This document shows positions 49,663-60,589 of a stretch of DNA of 64,000 nucleotides, one piece after another (the stretch's first letter is position 1; each line of letters begins with the position of its first letter). The stretch comes from Pseudomonas sp. ACM7 (GTDB lineage Bacteria > Pseudomonadota > Gammaproteobacteria > Pseudomonadales > Pseudomonadaceae). The translations under genes were made by a program, and so were the position numbers. The notes under the pieces are model-generated. The model saw only the letters and a program-made list of their open reading frames with translations, ran no database searches and was not told where the DNA came from. Location: positions 3,301,650 through 3,365,649 of the forward strand of contig NZ_CP024866.1 of the NCBI RefSeq assembly GCF_004136015.1, given 5' to 3'.

Positions 49663-51144
49663 ATGATCCGCGAAGAATTCCTGCGTTTGGCCGCTGCCGG
49701 CTACAACCGCATCCCGCTTGCCTGCGAAACCCTGGCCGACTTCGACACGCCGCTGTCGATCTACCTGAAACTGGCCGACGAGCCCAACTCCTACCTGCTG
49801 GAATCGGTGCAGGGCGGGGAGAAGTGGGGCCGTTACTCGATCATCGGCCTGCCGTGCCGCACCGTGCTGCGGGTTCACGACCATCACGTCAGCGTGACCC
49901 ACGACGGCGTCGAGATCGAAAGTCATGAGGCTGAAGATCCGCTGGCCTTCGTCGAAGCGTTCAAGGCCCGTTACAACGTGCCGACCATCCCTGGCCTGCC
50001 GCGTTTCAACGGCGGCCTGGTGGGTTACTTCGGTTACGACTGCGTGCGCTATGTGGAGAAGCGTCTGGGCAAGTGCCCGAACCCGGATCCGTTGGGCGTG
50101 CCGGACATTCTGCTGATGGTTTCTGACGCGGTAGTGGTATTCGACAACCTCGCCGGCAAGATGCACGCGATTGTCCTGGCCGATCCCTCGCAAGACGATG
50201 CTTTCGAACAAGGTCAGGCGCGTCTGGAAGAGCTGCTGGAAAAACTCCGTCAGCCGATTACCCCGCGCCGTGGCTTGGATTTCAGCAAGCAACAGTCTGC
50301 TGATCCGGTGTTTCGTTCGAGCTTCACCCAGGACGATTACGAAAAAGCCGTCGATACCATCAAGGAATACATCCTGGCCGGCGACTGCATGCAGGTCGTG
50401 CCGTCCCAGCGTATGTCGATCGACTTCAAGGCCGCGCCGATTGATCTGTACCGGGCGCTGCGTTGCTTCAACCCGACGCCTTATATGTACTTCTTCAACT
50501 TCGGCGACTTCCACGTCGTCGGCAGTTCGCCGGAAGTGCTGGTACGGGTCGAAGACAACCTGATCACCGTGCGGCCGATCGCCGGCACCCGTCCTCGAGG
50601 CGCTAACGAAGAGGCCGACCTGGCGCTGGAAAAAGACCTGCTGTCCGACGACAAGGAAATTGCCGAGCACTTGATGCTGATCGACCTGGGCCGTAACGAC
50701 ACCGGTCGGGTCTCGGAAATCGGTTCGGTGAAACTCACTGAAAAAATGGTGATCGAGCGCTATTCCAACGTGATGCACATCGTTTCCAACGTCACCGGTC
50801 AATTGAAGGCCGGGCTGACGGCGATGGACGCACTGCGGGCCATTCTGCCGGCGGGCACCTTGTCTGGCGCACCGAAGATTCGCGCGATGGAAATCATCGA
50901 CGAACTGGAACCGGTCAAGCGTGGTGTCTACGGCGGCGCGGTCGGCTACTTCGCCTGGAACGGCAACATGGACACCGCGATCGCGATCCGCACCGCGGTG
51001 ATCAAGAACGGCGAACTGCACGTGCAGGCCGGTGGCGGCATCGTTGCCGACTCGGTACCGGCGCTGGAATGGGAAGAAACCCTGAACAAGCGCCGCGCGA
51101 TGTTCCGCGCCGTAGCCCTGGCTGAACAAACCCCGGCAAGCTGA
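49663..51144 (+). CDS. trpE: Anthranilate synthase component I (493 aa)
   Basis: TrpE uses chorismate and ammonia to make anthranilate, with TrpG supplying ammonia from glutamine. The feedback-inhibition motif is [19 protein letters not shown] near residue 45; catalytic-domain motifs are [21 protein letters not shown] and [15 protein letters not shown]. It lies after gph and the leader and is separated from trpG by estA. A REP doublet follows. Confidence 0.98.
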   Translation: MIREEFLRLAAAGYNRIPLACETLADFDTPLSIYLKLADEPNSYLLESVQGGEKWGRYSIIGLPCRTVLRVHDHHVSVTHDGVEIESHEAEDPLAFVEAFKARYNVPTIPGLPRFNGGLVGYFGYDCVRYVEKRLGKCPNPDPLGVPDILLMVSDAVVVFDNLAGKMHAIVLADPSQDDAFEQGQARLEELLEKLRQPITPRRGLDFSKQQSADPVFRSSFTQDDYEKAVDTIKEYILAGDCMQVVPSQRMSIDFKAAPIDLYRALRCFNPTPYMYFFNFGDFHVVGSSPEVLVRVEDNLITVRPIAGTRPRGANEEADLALEKDLLSDDKEIAEHLMLIDLGRNDTGRVSEIGSVKLTEKMVIERYSNVMHIVSNVTGQLKAGLTAMDALRAILPAGTLSGAPKIRAMEIIDELEPVKRGVYGGAVGYFAWNGNMDTAIAIRTAVIKNGELHVQAGGGIVADSVPALEWEETLNKRRAMFRAVALAEQTPAS

Positions 51145-51157
51145 GTTCACGCAAAAC

Positions 51158-51250
51158 CTGTGGGAGCGGGCTTGCTCGCGAAAGCGGAGTGTCATTCACC
51201 TCAAATGTTGAATGAAATGCCGCCTTCGCGAGTAAGCCCGCTCCCACAGG
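51158..51250. repeat. REP doublet, GTGGGAGCGGGCTTGCTCGCGAA type
   Basis: Arms 51158-51182 and 51225-51250 are inverted near-copies, with one mismatch (GAGCAAG against GAGTAAG). The spacer contains ATGTTGAATGAAATGCC, similar to the spacer of the doublet at 44165-44254. It lies between convergent trpE and estA. Confidence 0.9.
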
Positions 51251-51262
51251 TCTAGTCGGTTA

Positions 51263-53176
51263 TCAGAAATCCAGACTGACCCCCACATTGATGCCTTGCT
51301 GGGTAAAGTCATCATCCTTGCGGAACGTGTATCCGCCACGCAGCGCCAGATCGGCCGTCAACTTGTGGCTGACCCCCAGGCTCACGCGATTCAAGTGGCT
51401 TTGCGGTGTATAGCCGTCCAGTTTGAAGTCCAGGGACGGCAGGCTGTTGAGCGCGATGTTTACTTTCTGAGTGTCATCCTCGTATTCACGCTCATACGCG
51501 TATTCGCCGAACACTTGAGTCTGCGTGGTGATCTGATACTTACCCTGCAGACCGGCGCCCAAACGTTTTGAATCGCGAGTCTGATCATCAAAGGTCAGCG
51601 CCGTGGAACGAGTGCTGTTTTCCGAGTAGCCGTCGACTTCCACTTTTGCGTAATCGGCGCTGATGAACGGCGACAGGTGCCACTCGCTGCCCGGTTGCGC
51701 AATGTCGTAGCCAACCCGTGTGCTGAAGGCCCAGAGATCGCCATCGGTATCGCCTTTCTCCGCACCTTCGCTGGCACCCAGGTCGAATTTGCGTTTGAGG
51801 TTGTCGTAATCCAGCTTGCCGCCGGTCAACGCGGCATCGGCCCACCAGCGATTCTGCTGGAACTGGGCGAAGGCGGTGGCCAGGTAGCTGTTGAGTTTGT
51901 AGTCCGAATCGTTATTGCCTGCTTCCAGGTTCTGACGATAGAAACCCGCCGCCACACCGACGCGCCAGGCGTCATTGAGCCGATAGCTGCCGCCGATGTT
52001 CAGGTTGTAACCGTCGCCGTCGCCGTCGGCGCTGGCGCCGCTGCTTTGGCTATCGACATCCAGATGCTGGCCGCCACCGGCGACAATCGCGCGCCATTGG
52101 CCGACCGCTTGCCAGTTCTCCCAGTCCGATTGCCATTGGCTGCGCAGCTCATCCTGGTGCGCACGCAAAGTAGCGTGGGCCATTTCCGGCAACAACGTCA
52201 GCTCCCACGGCGCAGCCAGTAGGGAGTAGGCGTAGTCGGAAATCAGTTTCTGCCCGGCTTCGGTCGGATGAACCCCATCGTTATAAATCAGCTTGCTGGG
52301 GTCCGGGGTGGCACTGTTGATGCCATACGTAGGGTTTTCGGTGCAGCTGTTGCCGCTGAAGCAAGTCGCCGTCAGGTTCTGGCCTGTAGCAAAACCGAAT
52401 CGAGCCGGATCGGCGAAGGTTTCCTGCAACAGCAACGGAATGTTCAACGGGATGATTTCGGCATCGATCCCCGCGAGACGGGTGACCAGTTGCCGGTTGA
52501 AGGCAGAGCTCAGTAGTGAGGTGGGTGTCTGCTGGGGCGTGCCATTGATGGCGGGCGTCAAACCCAGGTCGGGCAGCAGCCATACGACGATGTACCGGGC
52601 GCCGGCGGTCTGCAAAACCTGGACGCTGTTGGCCAGTCGATCCGCAGCGGTATTCGCCTGAGCGCCACTTTGTACACGTCCCTGAAGAAAATCGTTACCA
52701 CCCCCGGAAATGTAATACAGCGCATTCGGATCGGCGCTGAAGTTGTTTGTCGGCAGATAGCCCGAGCGTGTGCGTTCACCCGTGGCGGATACGCTGGTGA
52801 TCGAGGTGAGGATCTGGTCGGTGCGATATCCGCCAACGGCCCAGTTATTACCGTCCGGCAGGCCCTGGTTCGCACGCGCCGCCGAGGTTGAAGCGGCCGT
52901 CTGGTCCGGTGAAAGCCCGAGCCTTCCACCCAGCAGTTGGGTCGAGTTGGCGGAGTAGGCTTCGCCGCTTCCGTCCAGGTAAACCGGTCCGGTGCGGTTG
53001 GTGAAGCGCAGGGTCGAGCCGGGAGGGCCGCCCGTGTCGGTAAACTGCCCGGCATCGTTGAGGCTATCGCCGAAGACGATGAAATTCGAATAGGGGTTGG
53101 GCGCCGCGATCGCCTGGGTGCAGGCAATAGCGAGCAAGCACCCGGCAAGCGGTACAGCCAGCGTCTGTCTGATCAT
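51263..53176 (-). CDS. estA: Autotransporter GDSL esterase EstA/EstP (637 aa)
   Basis: A signal peptide ([18 protein letters not shown]) is followed by a GDSL esterase passenger: nucleophile Ser in [21 protein letters not shown] block III and catalytic Asp/His in [13 protein letters not shown]. The C-terminal 270 residues form an autotransporter beta-barrel ending in a terminal Phe (GVSLDF). The enzyme is displayed on the outer membrane; in P. aeruginosa EstA affects rhamnolipids and motility. ATG 53176 is preferred over TTG 53182. It interrupts trpE and trpG, as in P. putida. Confidence 0.95.
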   Translation of the reverse strand: MIRQTLAVPLAGCLLAIACTQAIAAPNPYSNFIVFGDSLNDAGQFTDTGGPPGSTLRFTNRTGPVYLDGSGEAYSANSTQLLGGRLGLSPDQTAASTSAARANQGLPDGNNWAVGGYRTDQILTSITSVSATGERTRSGYLPTNNFSADPNALYYISGGGNDFLQGRVQSGAQANTAADRLANSVQVLQTAGARYIVVWLLPDLGLTPAINGTPQQTPTSLLSSAFNRQLVTRLAGIDAEIIPLNIPLLLQETFADPARFGFATGQNLTATCFSGNSCTENPTYGINSATPDPSKLIYNDGVHPTEAGQKLISDYAYSLLAAPWELTLLPEMAHATLRAHQDELRSQWQSDWENWQAVGQWRAIVAGGGQHLDVDSQSSGASADGDGDGYNLNIGGSYRLNDAWRVGVAAGFYRQNLEAGNNDSDYKLNSYLATAFAQFQQNRWWADAALTGGKLDYDNLKRKFDLGASEGAEKGDTDGDLWAFSTRVGYDIAQPGSEWHLSPFISADYAKVEVDGYSENSTRSTALTFDDQTRDSKRLGAGLQGKYQITTQTQVFGEYAYEREYEDDTQKVNIALNSLPSLDFKLDGYTPQSHLNRVSLGVSHKLTADLALRGGYTFRKDDDFTQQGINVGVSLDF

Positions 53177-53349
53177 GAGCAAGTCCGTTTGTTATTGTTG
53201 TAGTGAGCAAAACGACAGTGCCAAAAACTATAGAGCCTGTTGCCGTTCGGCGCGAACCCGTCAATTGTTTCAAGAGCTTCCATCGCCCCATATTGCACGC
53301 TCTGCCCAGCTAAGTTACTGTGCCGAGACGTATAAATGAGACCTTCCCC

Positions 53350-53418
53350 GTGTTGATCGTCAGCAAACTTCTGGATCAAGTCATCAAGGCACACGCCCGT
53401 TGGCGTTGGCGCGCCTGA
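53350..53418 (+). promoter_or_regulatory. trpL: trpG leader peptide (22 codons)
   Basis: GTG 53350 to TGA 53416 encodes 22 residues ending QVIKAHARWRWRA with two adjacent-spaced Trp codons. The DNA from 53365 to 53418 is very close to the gph tail at 49537-49591, although nothing else of gph is present. A G+C palindrome CCGGCC-C-GGCCGG (53428-53440) followed by ATCTTTA comes 9 bases after the stop, as expected for an attenuator. trpG starts 165 bases downstream of the leader stop. No good ribosome site is seen upstream of the GTG. Confidence 0.6.
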
Positions 53419-53427
53419 ATCCTTCTG

Positions 53428-53440
53428 CCGGCCCGGCCGG
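53428..53440 (+). terminator. Putative trpGDC attenuator stem
   Basis: CCGGCC-C-GGCCGG palindrome, followed by ATCTTTA, just after the leader stop codon. It corresponds in position to the stem after the gph tail before trpE. Confidence 0.4.
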
Positions 53441-53582
53441 ATCTTTACCGCTTTGCCTTCTTTACCCATAAGACAAACCGCTTTGCAGCGCGACTCCAGC
53501 GACTGACAAAGCGCAGGACGCTGCGGGTAAATCATTCGAAGGCTGTATTCAAAGTCAGTAAATTCAAGAGGTTCATAACGCC

Positions 53583-54176
53583 ATGTTGCTGATGATCGAT
53601 AACTACGACTCTTTTACTTACAACGTTGTGCAATACCTTGGTGAGCTCGGCTCCCAGGTCAAAGTCGTGCGCAACGATGAGCTCACCATTGCCGAAATCG
53701 AAGCCCTCAACCCGGAGCGGATCGTCGTTTCGCCCGGCCCTTGCACGCCGAACGAAGCCGGCGTGTCGATTGATGTGATCAAACATTTTGGCGGTAAATT
53801 GCCGATTCTGGGCGTCTGCCTGGGTCATCAGTCCATCGGCCAGGCCTTTGGCGGCGATGTGGTGCGCGCCCGTCAGGTCATGCACGGCAAAACCAGCCCG
53901 GTGTTCCACGAGGACAAGGGCGTTTTCGAAGGCCTGAACCATCCGCTGACGGTCACCCGCTATCATTCACTGATCGTCAAACGTGAAACCCTGCCCGATT
54001 GCCTGGAGCTGACCGCCTGGACTCAGCTTGAAGACGGCTCGGTCGACGAGATCATGGGCCTGCGCCACAAGACACTGAACATCGAGGGCGTCCAGTTTCA
54101 CCCTGAGTCGATCCTCACCGAACAGGGCCACGAGCTGTTCGCTAATTTCCTCAAACAAACCGGCGGCACGCGCTAA
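53583..54176 (+). CDS. trpG: Anthranilate synthase component II, glutamine amidotransferase (197 aa)
   Basis: A class I glutamine amidotransferase supplying ammonia to Trp[21 protein letters not shown] at the start, the Cys nucleophile in [14 protein letters not shown] and the His/Glu in [12 protein letters not shown] are all present. AAGAGG lies 12 bases upstream of the ATG. It begins the trpGDC unit; trpD starts 9 bp later. Confidence 0.98.
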   Translation: MLLMIDNYDSFTYNVVQYLGELGSQVKVVRNDELTIAEIEALNPERIVVSPGPCTPNEAGVSIDVIKHFGGKLPILGVCLGHQSIGQAFGGDVVRARQVMHGKTSPVFHEDKGVFEGLNHPLTVTRYHSLIVKRETLPDCLELTAWTQLEDGSVDEIMGLRHKTLNIEGVQFHPESILTEQGHELFANFLKQTGGTR

Positions 54177-54185
54177 GGACTTTTC

Positions 54186-55235
54186 ATGAATATCAAGACA
54201 GCCCTGAGCCGTATCGTCGAACAGCTCGACCTCAGCACCGATGAGATGCGCGATGTCATGCGCGAAATCATGACCGGTCAATGCACGGATGCGCAGATCG
54301 GCGCGTTCATGATGGCCATGCGCATGAAGAGTGAAAGCATCGACGAAATCGTCGGCGCCGTGTCGGTCATGCGCGAGCTGGCGGACAAGGTCGAGCTCAA
54401 GACTCTCGACGGCGTCGTCGATGTGGTCGGCACCGGTGGCGATGGCGCGAACATTTTTAACGTCTCGACCGCTTCCTCGTTCGTGGTGGCGGCGGCCGGT
54501 TGCACGGTGGCCAAGCACGGTAACCGTGCGGTCTCGGGCAAAAGCGGCAGCGCCGATTTGCTGGAGGCGGCGGGTATCTACCTGAACCTGACGCCGGTTC
54601 AGGTCGCACGCTGCATCGACAACGTCGGCATCGGTTTCATGTTCGCCCAGACCCATCACAGCGCCATGAAGCACGCCGCCGGCCCGCGCCGGGAGCTGGG
54701 CTTGCGCACGCTGTTCAACATGCTCGGCCCGCTTACGAATCCGGCCGGCGTGAAGCATCAGGTGGTGGGCGTGTTCAATCAGGCGTTGTGCCGGCCGCTG
54801 GCCGAAGTCTTGCAGCGTATGGGCAGCAAGCACGTGCTGGTGGTTCACTCGAAGGATGGCCTGGACGAGTTCAGTCTGGCGGCGCCAACCTTCGTGGCGG
54901 AATTGAAGGATGACCAGATCACCGAGTATTGGGTCGAGCCAGAAGACCTGGGCATGAAAAGCCAGAGCCTGCACGGTCTGGCAGTGGATAGCCCGGCGGC
55001 CTCGCTGGAGCTGATTCGCGATGCCCTGGGCAAGCGCAAGACCGAGAACGGTCAGAAAGCCGCGGAAATGATTATGCTCAATGCCGGTGCCGCGCTGTAC
55101 GCCGCCGACCATGCCAGCAGTTTGAAAGAAGGCGCTGCCCTGGCGCACGATGCGCTGCACACAGGCCTCGCTCGGGAAAAACTGGAGGAGTTGGGTGCAT
55201 TTACCGCGGTATTCAAAGTGGAGAATGAGGGATGA
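54186..55235 (+). CDS. trpD: Anthranilate phosphoribosyltransferase (349 aa)
   Basis: TrpD joins anthranilate to PRPP. Key motifs are [20 protein letters not shown] (PRPP loop), [20 protein letters not shown] and [12 protein letters not shown]. The stop overlaps the trpC start by 4 bases. The length is normal. Confidence 0.98.
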   Translation: MNIKTALSRIVEQLDLSTDEMRDVMREIMTGQCTDAQIGAFMMAMRMKSESIDEIVGAVSVMRELADKVELKTLDGVVDVVGTGGDGANIFNVSTASSFVVAAAGCTVAKHGNRAVSGKSGSADLLEAAGIYLNLTPVQVARCIDNVGIGFMFAQTHHSAMKHAAGPRRELGLRTLFNMLGPLTNPAGVKHQVVGVFNQALCRPLAEVLQRMGSKHVLVVHSKDGLDEFSLAAPTFVAELKDDQITEYWVEPEDLGMKSQSLHGLAVDSPAASLELIRDALGKRKTENGQKAAEMIMLNAGAALYAADHASSLKEGAALAHDALHTGLAREKLEELGAFTAVFKVENEG

Positions 55236-56068
55236 GTGTACCGACGGTTCTGGAAAACATTCTGGCCCGTAAAGTCCAGGAAGTCGCTGAGCGTAGCGCT
55301 CGCGTAAGCCTGGCGGAGCTGGAAAGTCTGGCCAAGGCGGCCGATGCACCCCGTGGTTTTGCCAAGGCATTGTTGGCTCAGGCCAAGCTTAAGCAGCCAG
55401 CGGTCATTGCAGAAATCAAGAAAGCTTCACCGAGCAAAGGCGTTATCCGCGAGAACTTCGTTCCCGCCGACATCGCCAAGAGTTACGAGAAGGGTGGCGC
55501 TACCTGCCTGTCGGTGCTCACCGATATCGATTACTTCCAGGGCGCCGATGCGTATCTGCAACAGGCGCGGGCGGCGTGCAAACTGCCGGTGATCCGCAAG
55601 GACTTCATGATCGATCCGTACCAGATCGTCGAAGCCCGAGCGTTGGGCGCCGACTGCGTGCTATTGATCGTCTCCGCACTGGATGACATGAAAATGGCCG
55701 AGCTGGCTGCCGTGGCCAAAAGTGTCGGCCTCGATGTGCTGGTGGAAGTTCACGATGGCGACGAGCTGGGGCGAGCCTTGAAAACCCTCGACACTCCGTT
55801 GGTCGGCGTAAACAACCGCAACCTGCACACCTTCGAAGTCAATCTGGAAACCACGCTCGATCTGTTGCCGCGTATCCCGCGTGATCGCTTGGTGATCACC
55901 GAAAGTGGCATTCTCAACCGGGCCGATGTCGAGCTGATGGAAATCAGCGATGTGTACGCGTTCCTGGTTGGCGAAGCGTTTATGCGCGCCGAAAGCCCGG
56001 GCACCGAACTGCAGCGTCTGTTCTTTCCTGAGCGTGGTATCGCGTTGAGCGGTTCTACACTCGACTGA
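55232..56068 (+). CDS. trpC: Indole-3-glycerol phosphate synthase (278 aa)
   Basis: TrpC closes the indole ring from CdRP. Motifs [64 protein letters not shown] and VITESGIL are those of the TIM barrel. It is a single-function enzyme, not fused to TrpF. It ends the trpGDC unit and is followed by a REP doublet. Confidence 0.98.
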   Translation: MSVPTVLENILARKVQEVAERSARVSLAELESLAKAADAPRGFAKALLAQAKLKQPAVIAEIKKASPSKGVIRENFVPADIAKSYEKGGATCLSVLTDIDYFQGADAYLQQARAACKLPVIRKDFMIDPYQIVEARALGADCVLLIVSALDDMKMAELAAVAKSVGLDVLVEVHDGDELGRALKTLDTPLVGVNNRNLHTFEVNLETTLDLLPRIPRDRLVITESGILNRADVELMEISDVYAFLVGEAFMRAESPGTELQRLFFPERGIALSGSTLD

Positions 56069-56096
56069 GTACAAATAGACAAACCGCGGCGCTCCC

Positions 56097-56178
56097 TTCG
56101 CGAGCAAGCCCGCTCCCACATTAGTCCGCGTCCATTCAGACAACGCCGATCCAATGTGGGAGCGGGCTTGCTCGCGAA
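56097..56178. repeat. REP doublet, GCGAGCAAGCCCGCTCCCACA type
   Basis: Arms 56097-56120 and 56155-56178 are exact inverted 24-base copies of the same sequence found at 40852-40917. It lies between trpC and the lipoate-ligase-family gene. Confidence 0.92.
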
Positions 56179-56212
56179 GACGGTATGAGATGCACAGCAG
56201 ATTGAACGTCCT

Positions 56213-56926
56213 ATGGATTACCTGATGACCTCACCTATCGCTCTGCCCGTCGAAGCCGGCCTGCTCGCCGAACAGGACCTGTTGGCCCATGTGTGCACCG
56301 GCGATTCGGAGTTTGGCCTGCTGTTCTGGCAACCTAACGACCGCGCATTGGTCATGCCGCGACGGTTGAATCGTCTGCCTGGGTTCGAGGCCGCGTGCGA
56401 AGTGTCGGCAGCGGCAGGATGGCCGGTGTTGTTGCGTGAGACCGGCGGTGAACCGGTGCCGCAATCGGCTTCAACGATCAACATCGCGCTGGTCTACGCG
56501 CCACCGCGTAGCGAGGGCGACCAGAACCGCATCGAAACCGGTTATCGCCGGCTTTGCGATCCGATTTGTCAGTTACTCGATGAACTGGGCGGCGTTTCGT
56601 CTTTGGGTGAAATAGAGGGGGCGTTCTGCGATGGACGTTTCAACGTCAACCTTGATGGTCGCAAGATGGTCGGCACGGCTCAACGCTGGCGCCAGAGCAA
56701 GGGCGGTACGCGTCCGGTAGGGTTGGTGCACGGTGCTTTGTTGCTCGATAACGAGCGTGAGTCGATGGTTGCGGCGGTTAACCGTTTCAATGAAGCCTGT
56801 GGCCTGGAGCAGCGAGTTCGCGCCGAGAGCCACATTGCTCTTCATGAAAAATATGCAGCACCTGATGCGTTGGGGCGACTCGACACGTTGTACCGCCAGT
56901 TGCTGGCAGATATGTTCAGGGTTTAG
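56213..56926 (+). CDS. Lipoate--protein ligase family protein (237 aa)
   Basis: A BPL/LplA-LipB-type fold is suggested by [18 protein letters not shown] at the start, [12 protein letters not shown], and [13 protein letters not shown] near residue 152, where Lys of the [10 protein letters not shown] segment corresponds to the ligase lysine. The enzyme would attach lipoate or a similar acyl group to a carrier domain; the exact substrate is unknown. ATG 56213 or ATG 56225 are possible. It converges with vfr and the two stop codons overlap by 4 bases. Confidence 0.8.
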   Translation: MDYLMTSPIALPVEAGLLAEQDLLAHVCTGDSEFGLLFWQPNDRALVMPRRLNRLPGFEAACEVSAAAGWPVLLRETGGEPVPQSASTINIALVYAPPRSEGDQNRIETGYRRLCDPICQLLDELGGVSSLGEIEGAFCDGRFNVNLDGRKMVGTAQRWRQSKGGTRPVGLVHGALLLDNERESMVAAVNRFNEACGLEQRVRAESHIALHEKYAAPDALGRLDTLYRQLLADMFRV

Positions 56927-57567
56927 CGCGTACCGAAGACCACCATGGTCTTGCCTTTGACGTCCACCAGGTTGCGTTCTTCCAGGTCCTTGAGTACGCG
57001 ACCGACCATCTCACGTGAACAACCGACAATCCGCCCGATTTCCTGACGGGTCACCTTGATCTGCATTCCGTCGGGATGGGTCATTGCATCTGGCTGCTTG
57101 CACAGTTCCAAGAGGCAGCGTGCGACGCGGCCGGTGACGTCGAAGAATGCAAGGTCACCTACTTTGCGGGTGGTGTTGCGCAGGCGCTGTGCGATTTGTC
57201 CGCTGAGCACGTAAAGAATGTCTGGATCCTGTTGGGACAGCTCGCGGAATTTCGCGTAGCTGATCTCGGCGACTTCGCATTCGATCTTGGCGCGCACCCA
57301 GGCGCTGCGTTCCTGTTCCAGGCCGGCCTGTTCGAACAGGCCCAACTCGCCGAAAAAGTCTCCGGAGTTCAGGTAGGCGATGATCATTTCGCGGCCGTCG
57401 TCATCCTCGATCAGGATGGTGACCGAACCTTTGATGATGAAGAACAGCGTGTCCGAGCGATCACCGGCACAAATGATGTTGCTTTTGGCCGCATAACGAC
57501 GGCGCTGGCAGTGCATCAACAGCTTGTCGAGGTTCTTGATTTTGGGTGTTGGGGTAATAGCAACCAT
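56923..57567 (-). CDS. vfr: cAMP-responsive regulator Vfr (CRP family, 214 aa)
   Basis: Vfr is the pseudomonad CRP homolog that binds cAMP and regulates virulence, motility and other genes. The cyclic-nucleotide domain includes [12 protein letters not shown] and [13 protein letters not shown]; the C-terminal HTH reads [23 protein letters not shown] 57567 is preceded by GGGA and gives the standard N-terminus; an upstream extension is not supported. It is divergent from the OsmC gene. Confidence 0.97.
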   Translation of the reverse strand: MVAITPTPKIKNLDKLLMHCQRRRYAAKSNIICAGDRSDTLFFIIKGSVTILIEDDDGREMIIAYLNSGDFFGELGLFEQAGLEQERSAWVRAKIECEVAEISYAKFRELSQQDPDILYVLSGQIAQRLRNTTRKVGDLAFFDVTGRVARCLLELCKQPDAMTHPDGMQIKVTRQEIGRIVGCSREMVGRVLKDLEERNLVDVKGKTMVVFGTR

Positions 57568-57798
57568 GGTTGTATCCCGAAAAGACTTCACGGTGTGTTT
57601 GGTTTTCTTATGAGTCGCTGAGGTTGCTACAAAGCTGGCTATGCGCCAGTGAATTGGCGCCAGCTTAACAGACACTTCCTGCAATATTCGAGAATTTACC
57701 TACAGCGCAGCGGCTTGCGTCGTAGGAAGGCGAGACGCCGTCAATCAAGGCCCCTGTGCTAAGCTGGCGACCCTTTTTTATACAGTGGAGTCTTGGCG

Positions 57799-58221
57799 AT
57801 GAAGGCACGCATCCAATGGGCTGGCGAAGCCATGTTCCTCGGCGAATCCGGCAGCGGTCATGTCGTGGTCATGGACGGTCCGCCCGATGCCGGCGGTCGC
57901 AACCTGGGTGTCCGGCCGATGGAAATGCTCCTACTGGGTGTTGGCGGTTGCAGCAATTTCGACGTGGTCAGCATCCTCAAGAAGTCTCGTCAGGCCGTTG
58001 AAAGCTGCGAAGCCTTCCTCGAAGCCGAGCGCGCCACCGAAGATCCGAAGGTTTTCACCAAGATCCACATGCACTTCGTGGTCAAGGGCCGCGGCTTGAA
58101 AGAAGCCCAGGTCAAACGCGCCATCGAGCTGTCTGCCGAGAAGTATTGCTCGGCGTCGATCATGCTGGGCGCGGCTGGCGTGGTCATTACCCATGACTAC
58201 GAGATCATCGAACTCGGTTGA
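57799..58221 (+). CDS. OsmC family protein (140 aa)
   Basis: The OsmC/Ohr fold is indicated by MEMLLLGVGGCSNFDVVSIL (first redox Cys) and the second Cys in SAEKYCSASIMLG. Members reduce organic hydroperoxides. GGAG lies 8 bases before ATG 57799. The gap of 188 bp to speD contains no recognised element. Confidence 0.88.
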   Translation: MKARIQWAGEAMFLGESGSGHVVVMDGPPDAGGRNLGVRPMEMLLLGVGGCSNFDVVSILKKSRQAVESCEAFLEAERATEDPKVFTKIHMHFVVKGRGLKEAQVKRAIELSAEKYCSASIMLGAAGVVITHDYEIIELG

Positions 58222-58409
58222 ATCGACATTCAACTATCATAAAGGCAGTGCAGACTGTGGCGATCTAAAGCTCGCGTCTGCACCCGTACAGATAACTAAA
58301 ATCGCCATCGCGAAGAGGTATTGATCCGTCCTGCGCAGGTGCGTCGTTCGCATCTGACGGGCATGCTTGATCACGCGGCCGGTCCGCAATACACAGAGAG
58401 CGTCTAACG

Positions 58410-59204
58410 GTGAAAAGCAAACTCAAGCTCCACGGGTTCAATAACCTGACAAAGACCTTGAGCTTCAACATCTATGACATCTGCTACGCGGAAACCCCGC
58501 AAGACCAGCAGGCTTACGTCGAGTACATCAATAAAGAGTACAACGCGAAGCGCCTGACGCAGATCCTCACAGAAGTTGTCGATATCATTGGCGCCAACAT
58601 CCTGAACATTGCCAGTCAGGACTATGAACCCCAGGGCGCCAGTGTCACGATTCTGATCTCCGAAGAGCCGGTGACCCCGACCGACAGTCAGATCGAAGAG
58701 TCCCCGGGCCCGCTGCCTGAAATTATCCTGGCCCACCTCGACAAGAGCCACATTACGGTGCACACCTACCCGGAAATCCATCCGGACGATGGCATCGCGA
58801 CATTCCGTGTGGACATTGATGTGTCGACCTGTGGCGTCATTTCACCGCTCAAGGCGCTCAACTTCCTGATTCACCAGTTCGATTCGGACATCGTGACCGT
58901 GGATTATCGTGTGCGCGGCTTCACCCGTGACGTAGAAGGCAAAAAGCACTTCATCGACCACGAGATCAACTCGATTCAGAACTACCTTTCCGAAGACACC
59001 CGCGACGCGTACCAGATGACCGACGTGAACGTGTACCAGGAAAACCTGTTCCACACCAAAATGCTGCTGAAGAACTTCGAACTGGATAACTACCTGTTCG
59101 GCGACGCTACCAGCAACCTGTCTTCTGAGCAGCGTGCCCAGGTGACCGAGCGTGTTAAACACGAAATGCTGGAAATCTTCTACGCGCGCAACATGCCGAG
59201 CTAA
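58410..59204 (+). CDS. speD: S-adenosylmethionine decarboxylase, pyruvoyl type (264 aa), GTG start
   Basis: SpeD provides decarboxylated AdoMet for spermidine. It is the longer, Gram-negative class: the self-cleavage site is in [15 protein letters not shown], where Ser becomes the pyruvoyl group, and [20 protein letters not shown] follows. Start is GTG 58410 with GAGAG upstream. A strong terminator follows. Confidence 0.96.
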   Translation: MKSKLKLHGFNNLTKTLSFNIYDICYAETPQDQQAYVEYINKEYNAKRLTQILTEVVDIIGANILNIASQDYEPQGASVTILISEEPVTPTDSQIEESPGPLPEIILAHLDKSHITVHTYPEIHPDDGIATFRVDIDVSTCGVISPLKALNFLIHQFDSDIVTVDYRVRGFTRDVEGKKHFIDHEINSIQNYLSEDTRDAYQMTDVNVYQENLFHTKMLLKNFELDNYLFGDATSNLSSEQRAQVTERVKHEMLEIFYARNMPS

Positions 59205-59217
59205 GATTTTCGAGCAC

Positions 59218-59253
59218 AAAAAAGGCGACTCCCTCACGGCAGTCGCCTTTTTT
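59218..59253 (+). terminator. speD rho-independent terminator
   Basis: AAAAAAGGCGACT pairs with AGTCGCCTTTTTT around a 10-base loop, ending in a T run on the plus strand and a corresponding run on the other, so it can work in both directions. Confidence 0.92.
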
Positions 59254-59269
59254 ATTGCGAGTATCCCTT

Positions 59270-59335
59270 GTAGGAGCAAGGCTTGCCCGCGATTGCGTCC
59301 TTGAGATCGCCATCGCGGGTAAGCCTTGCTCCTAC
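59270..59335. repeat. REP doublet, GTAGGAGCAAGGCTTGCCCGCGAT type
   Basis: Arms 59270-59293 and 59312-59335 are inverted copies with one mismatch (CCCG against CGGGT). It lies between convergent speD and coq7. Confidence 0.9.
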
Positions 59336-59349
59336 GAAAGCCCCTGAGG

Positions 59350-59997
59350 TCAGATCCGGTAAGTACTCTTGGTCATGACCTTGGCCATCAGGCTCATGCC
59401 GAACTTCACCGGTGCCGGGAAGCGCAAACCTCCAGCCTCCAGCGCGCTTTCGGCGTGGTGTTCTTCATCAATGCGCATCTGCTCGAGGATCGCCCGGGAC
59501 TTTTCGTCCTCGGCCGGCAGTTGCTCAAGGTGTTCGTTCAGGTGTTTGCAGACCTGATGCTCGGTGGCAGCAACGAAACCCAAGCTGACTTTATCGCTGA
59601 TCAACCCTGCTACCGCGCCGATCCCGAACGACATGCCATAGAACAGCGGATTGAGAATGCTGGTGTGGCTGCCTAACTGTTTTATGCGTTGTTCGCACCA
59701 GACCAGGTGGTCGATTTCTTCTTCGGCGGCATGTTCCATGGCTGCGCGCACTTGCGGCAGCTTGGCGGTCAGGGCCTGACCCTGATACAGCGCCTGGGCA
59801 CAGACTTCGCCGGTATGGTTGATGCGCATCAGGCCGGCGACGTGCCGGGTGTCTTCGTCGCTCATTTGCGCATCCGGCTGCACGATAGCGGGCGAAGGAC
59901 GGTACGGCTGGCCACTGAAGGGCAGCAAGGTACGCATCGCGGCATCGGCTTGCAGCAGAAGACGGTCAATCGGCGAGTAGTGACGTTGGGTAGTCAT
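59350..59997 (-). CDS. coq7: 3-demethoxyubiquinol 3-hydroxylase Coq7 (215 aa)
   Basis: A diiron hydroxylase that carries out the last hydroxylation of ubiquinone synthesis. The carboxylate ligands are in [37 protein letters not shown] and [14 protein letters not shown]. Length 215 matches the proteobacterial Coq7 (also called UbiM/CoQ7). It replaces UbiF in pseudomonads. Confidence 0.96.
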   Translation of the reverse strand: MTTQRHYSPIDRLLLQADAAMRTLLPFSGQPYRPSPAIVQPDAQMSDEDTRHVAGLMRINHTGEVCAQALYQGQALTAKLPQVRAAMEHAAEEEIDHLVWCEQRIKQLGSHTSILNPLFYGMSFGIGAVAGLISDKVSLGFVAATEHQVCKHLNEHLEQLPAEDEKSRAILEQMRIDEEHHAESALEAGGLRFPAPVKFGMSLMAKVMTKSTYRI

Positions 59998-60086
59998 GCT
60001 GACCTCCGGGAAGAATCTCGGCGGCCAGTTTAACCCAATCGGCCGGGGAAGGTTTGCGGTGGGTCATTGTGATGCAGGCTTCTCCT

Positions 60087-60152
60087 GTAGGAGCACAGCT
60101 TGCTGGCGATGGCGATCTCAATGACGCCATCGCCAGCAAGCTGTGCTCCTAC
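60087..60152. repeat. REP doublet, GTAGGAGCACAGCTTGCTGGCGAT type
   Basis: Arms 60087-60110 and 60129-60152 are exact inverted 24-base copies. It lies between coq7 and the HIT gene. Confidence 0.92.
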
Positions 60153-60168
60153 AAGGGCGGGTAATGAA

Positions 60169-60507
60169 TCAGCCCGGAGGCCAATGCATTTGGCGCTGAC
60201 CCAATACATGCATATGAATGTGATAGACGGTCTGCCCACCCAGTGGATTGCAATTCATGACCACGCGGAAGCCCTCTTCGCAACCCAGCTCCAGGGCCAG
60301 ACGCTGGGCGGTGAACAGAAGATGCCCCGCCAATGCCTTGTCGTCCTCGGTCAGGTCGTTAAGCGTGCGCACCGCTTTTTTCGGGATCACCAGAAAATGC
60401 ACCGGTGCCTGTGGGGCGATGTCGTGGAAGGCCAGTACCTGGTCGTCCTCGTAAATGATCTTGGCCGGGATTTCCCGGTTGATGATCTTGGTGAACAGAG
60501 TATCCAC
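60169..60507 (-). CDS. HIT family nucleotide-binding protein (112 aa), GTG start
   Basis: The histidine triad QTVYHIHMHVLG near residue 98 and the N-terminal DTLFTKIINREIPAKIIYED identify a HINT-type hydrolase of AMP-linked substrates. The start GTG 60507 has GGAG 9 bases upstream; the longer frame to 60549 has no support. It stands alone between coq7 and the SDR gene. Confidence 0.92.
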   Translation of the reverse strand: MDTLFTKIINREIPAKIIYEDDQVLAFHDIAPQAPVHFLVIPKKAVRTLNDLTEDDKALAGHLLFTAQRLALELGCEEGFRVVMNCNPLGGQTVYHIHMHVLGQRQMHWPPG

Positions 60508-60589
60508 AGCTGTTTTCTCCGTTGTTTGGGCTGGCCTGAGTGTAACCATGGGTTATGCCCTAGCCCAGCCTTTTACCTTGAGGGTGCGA

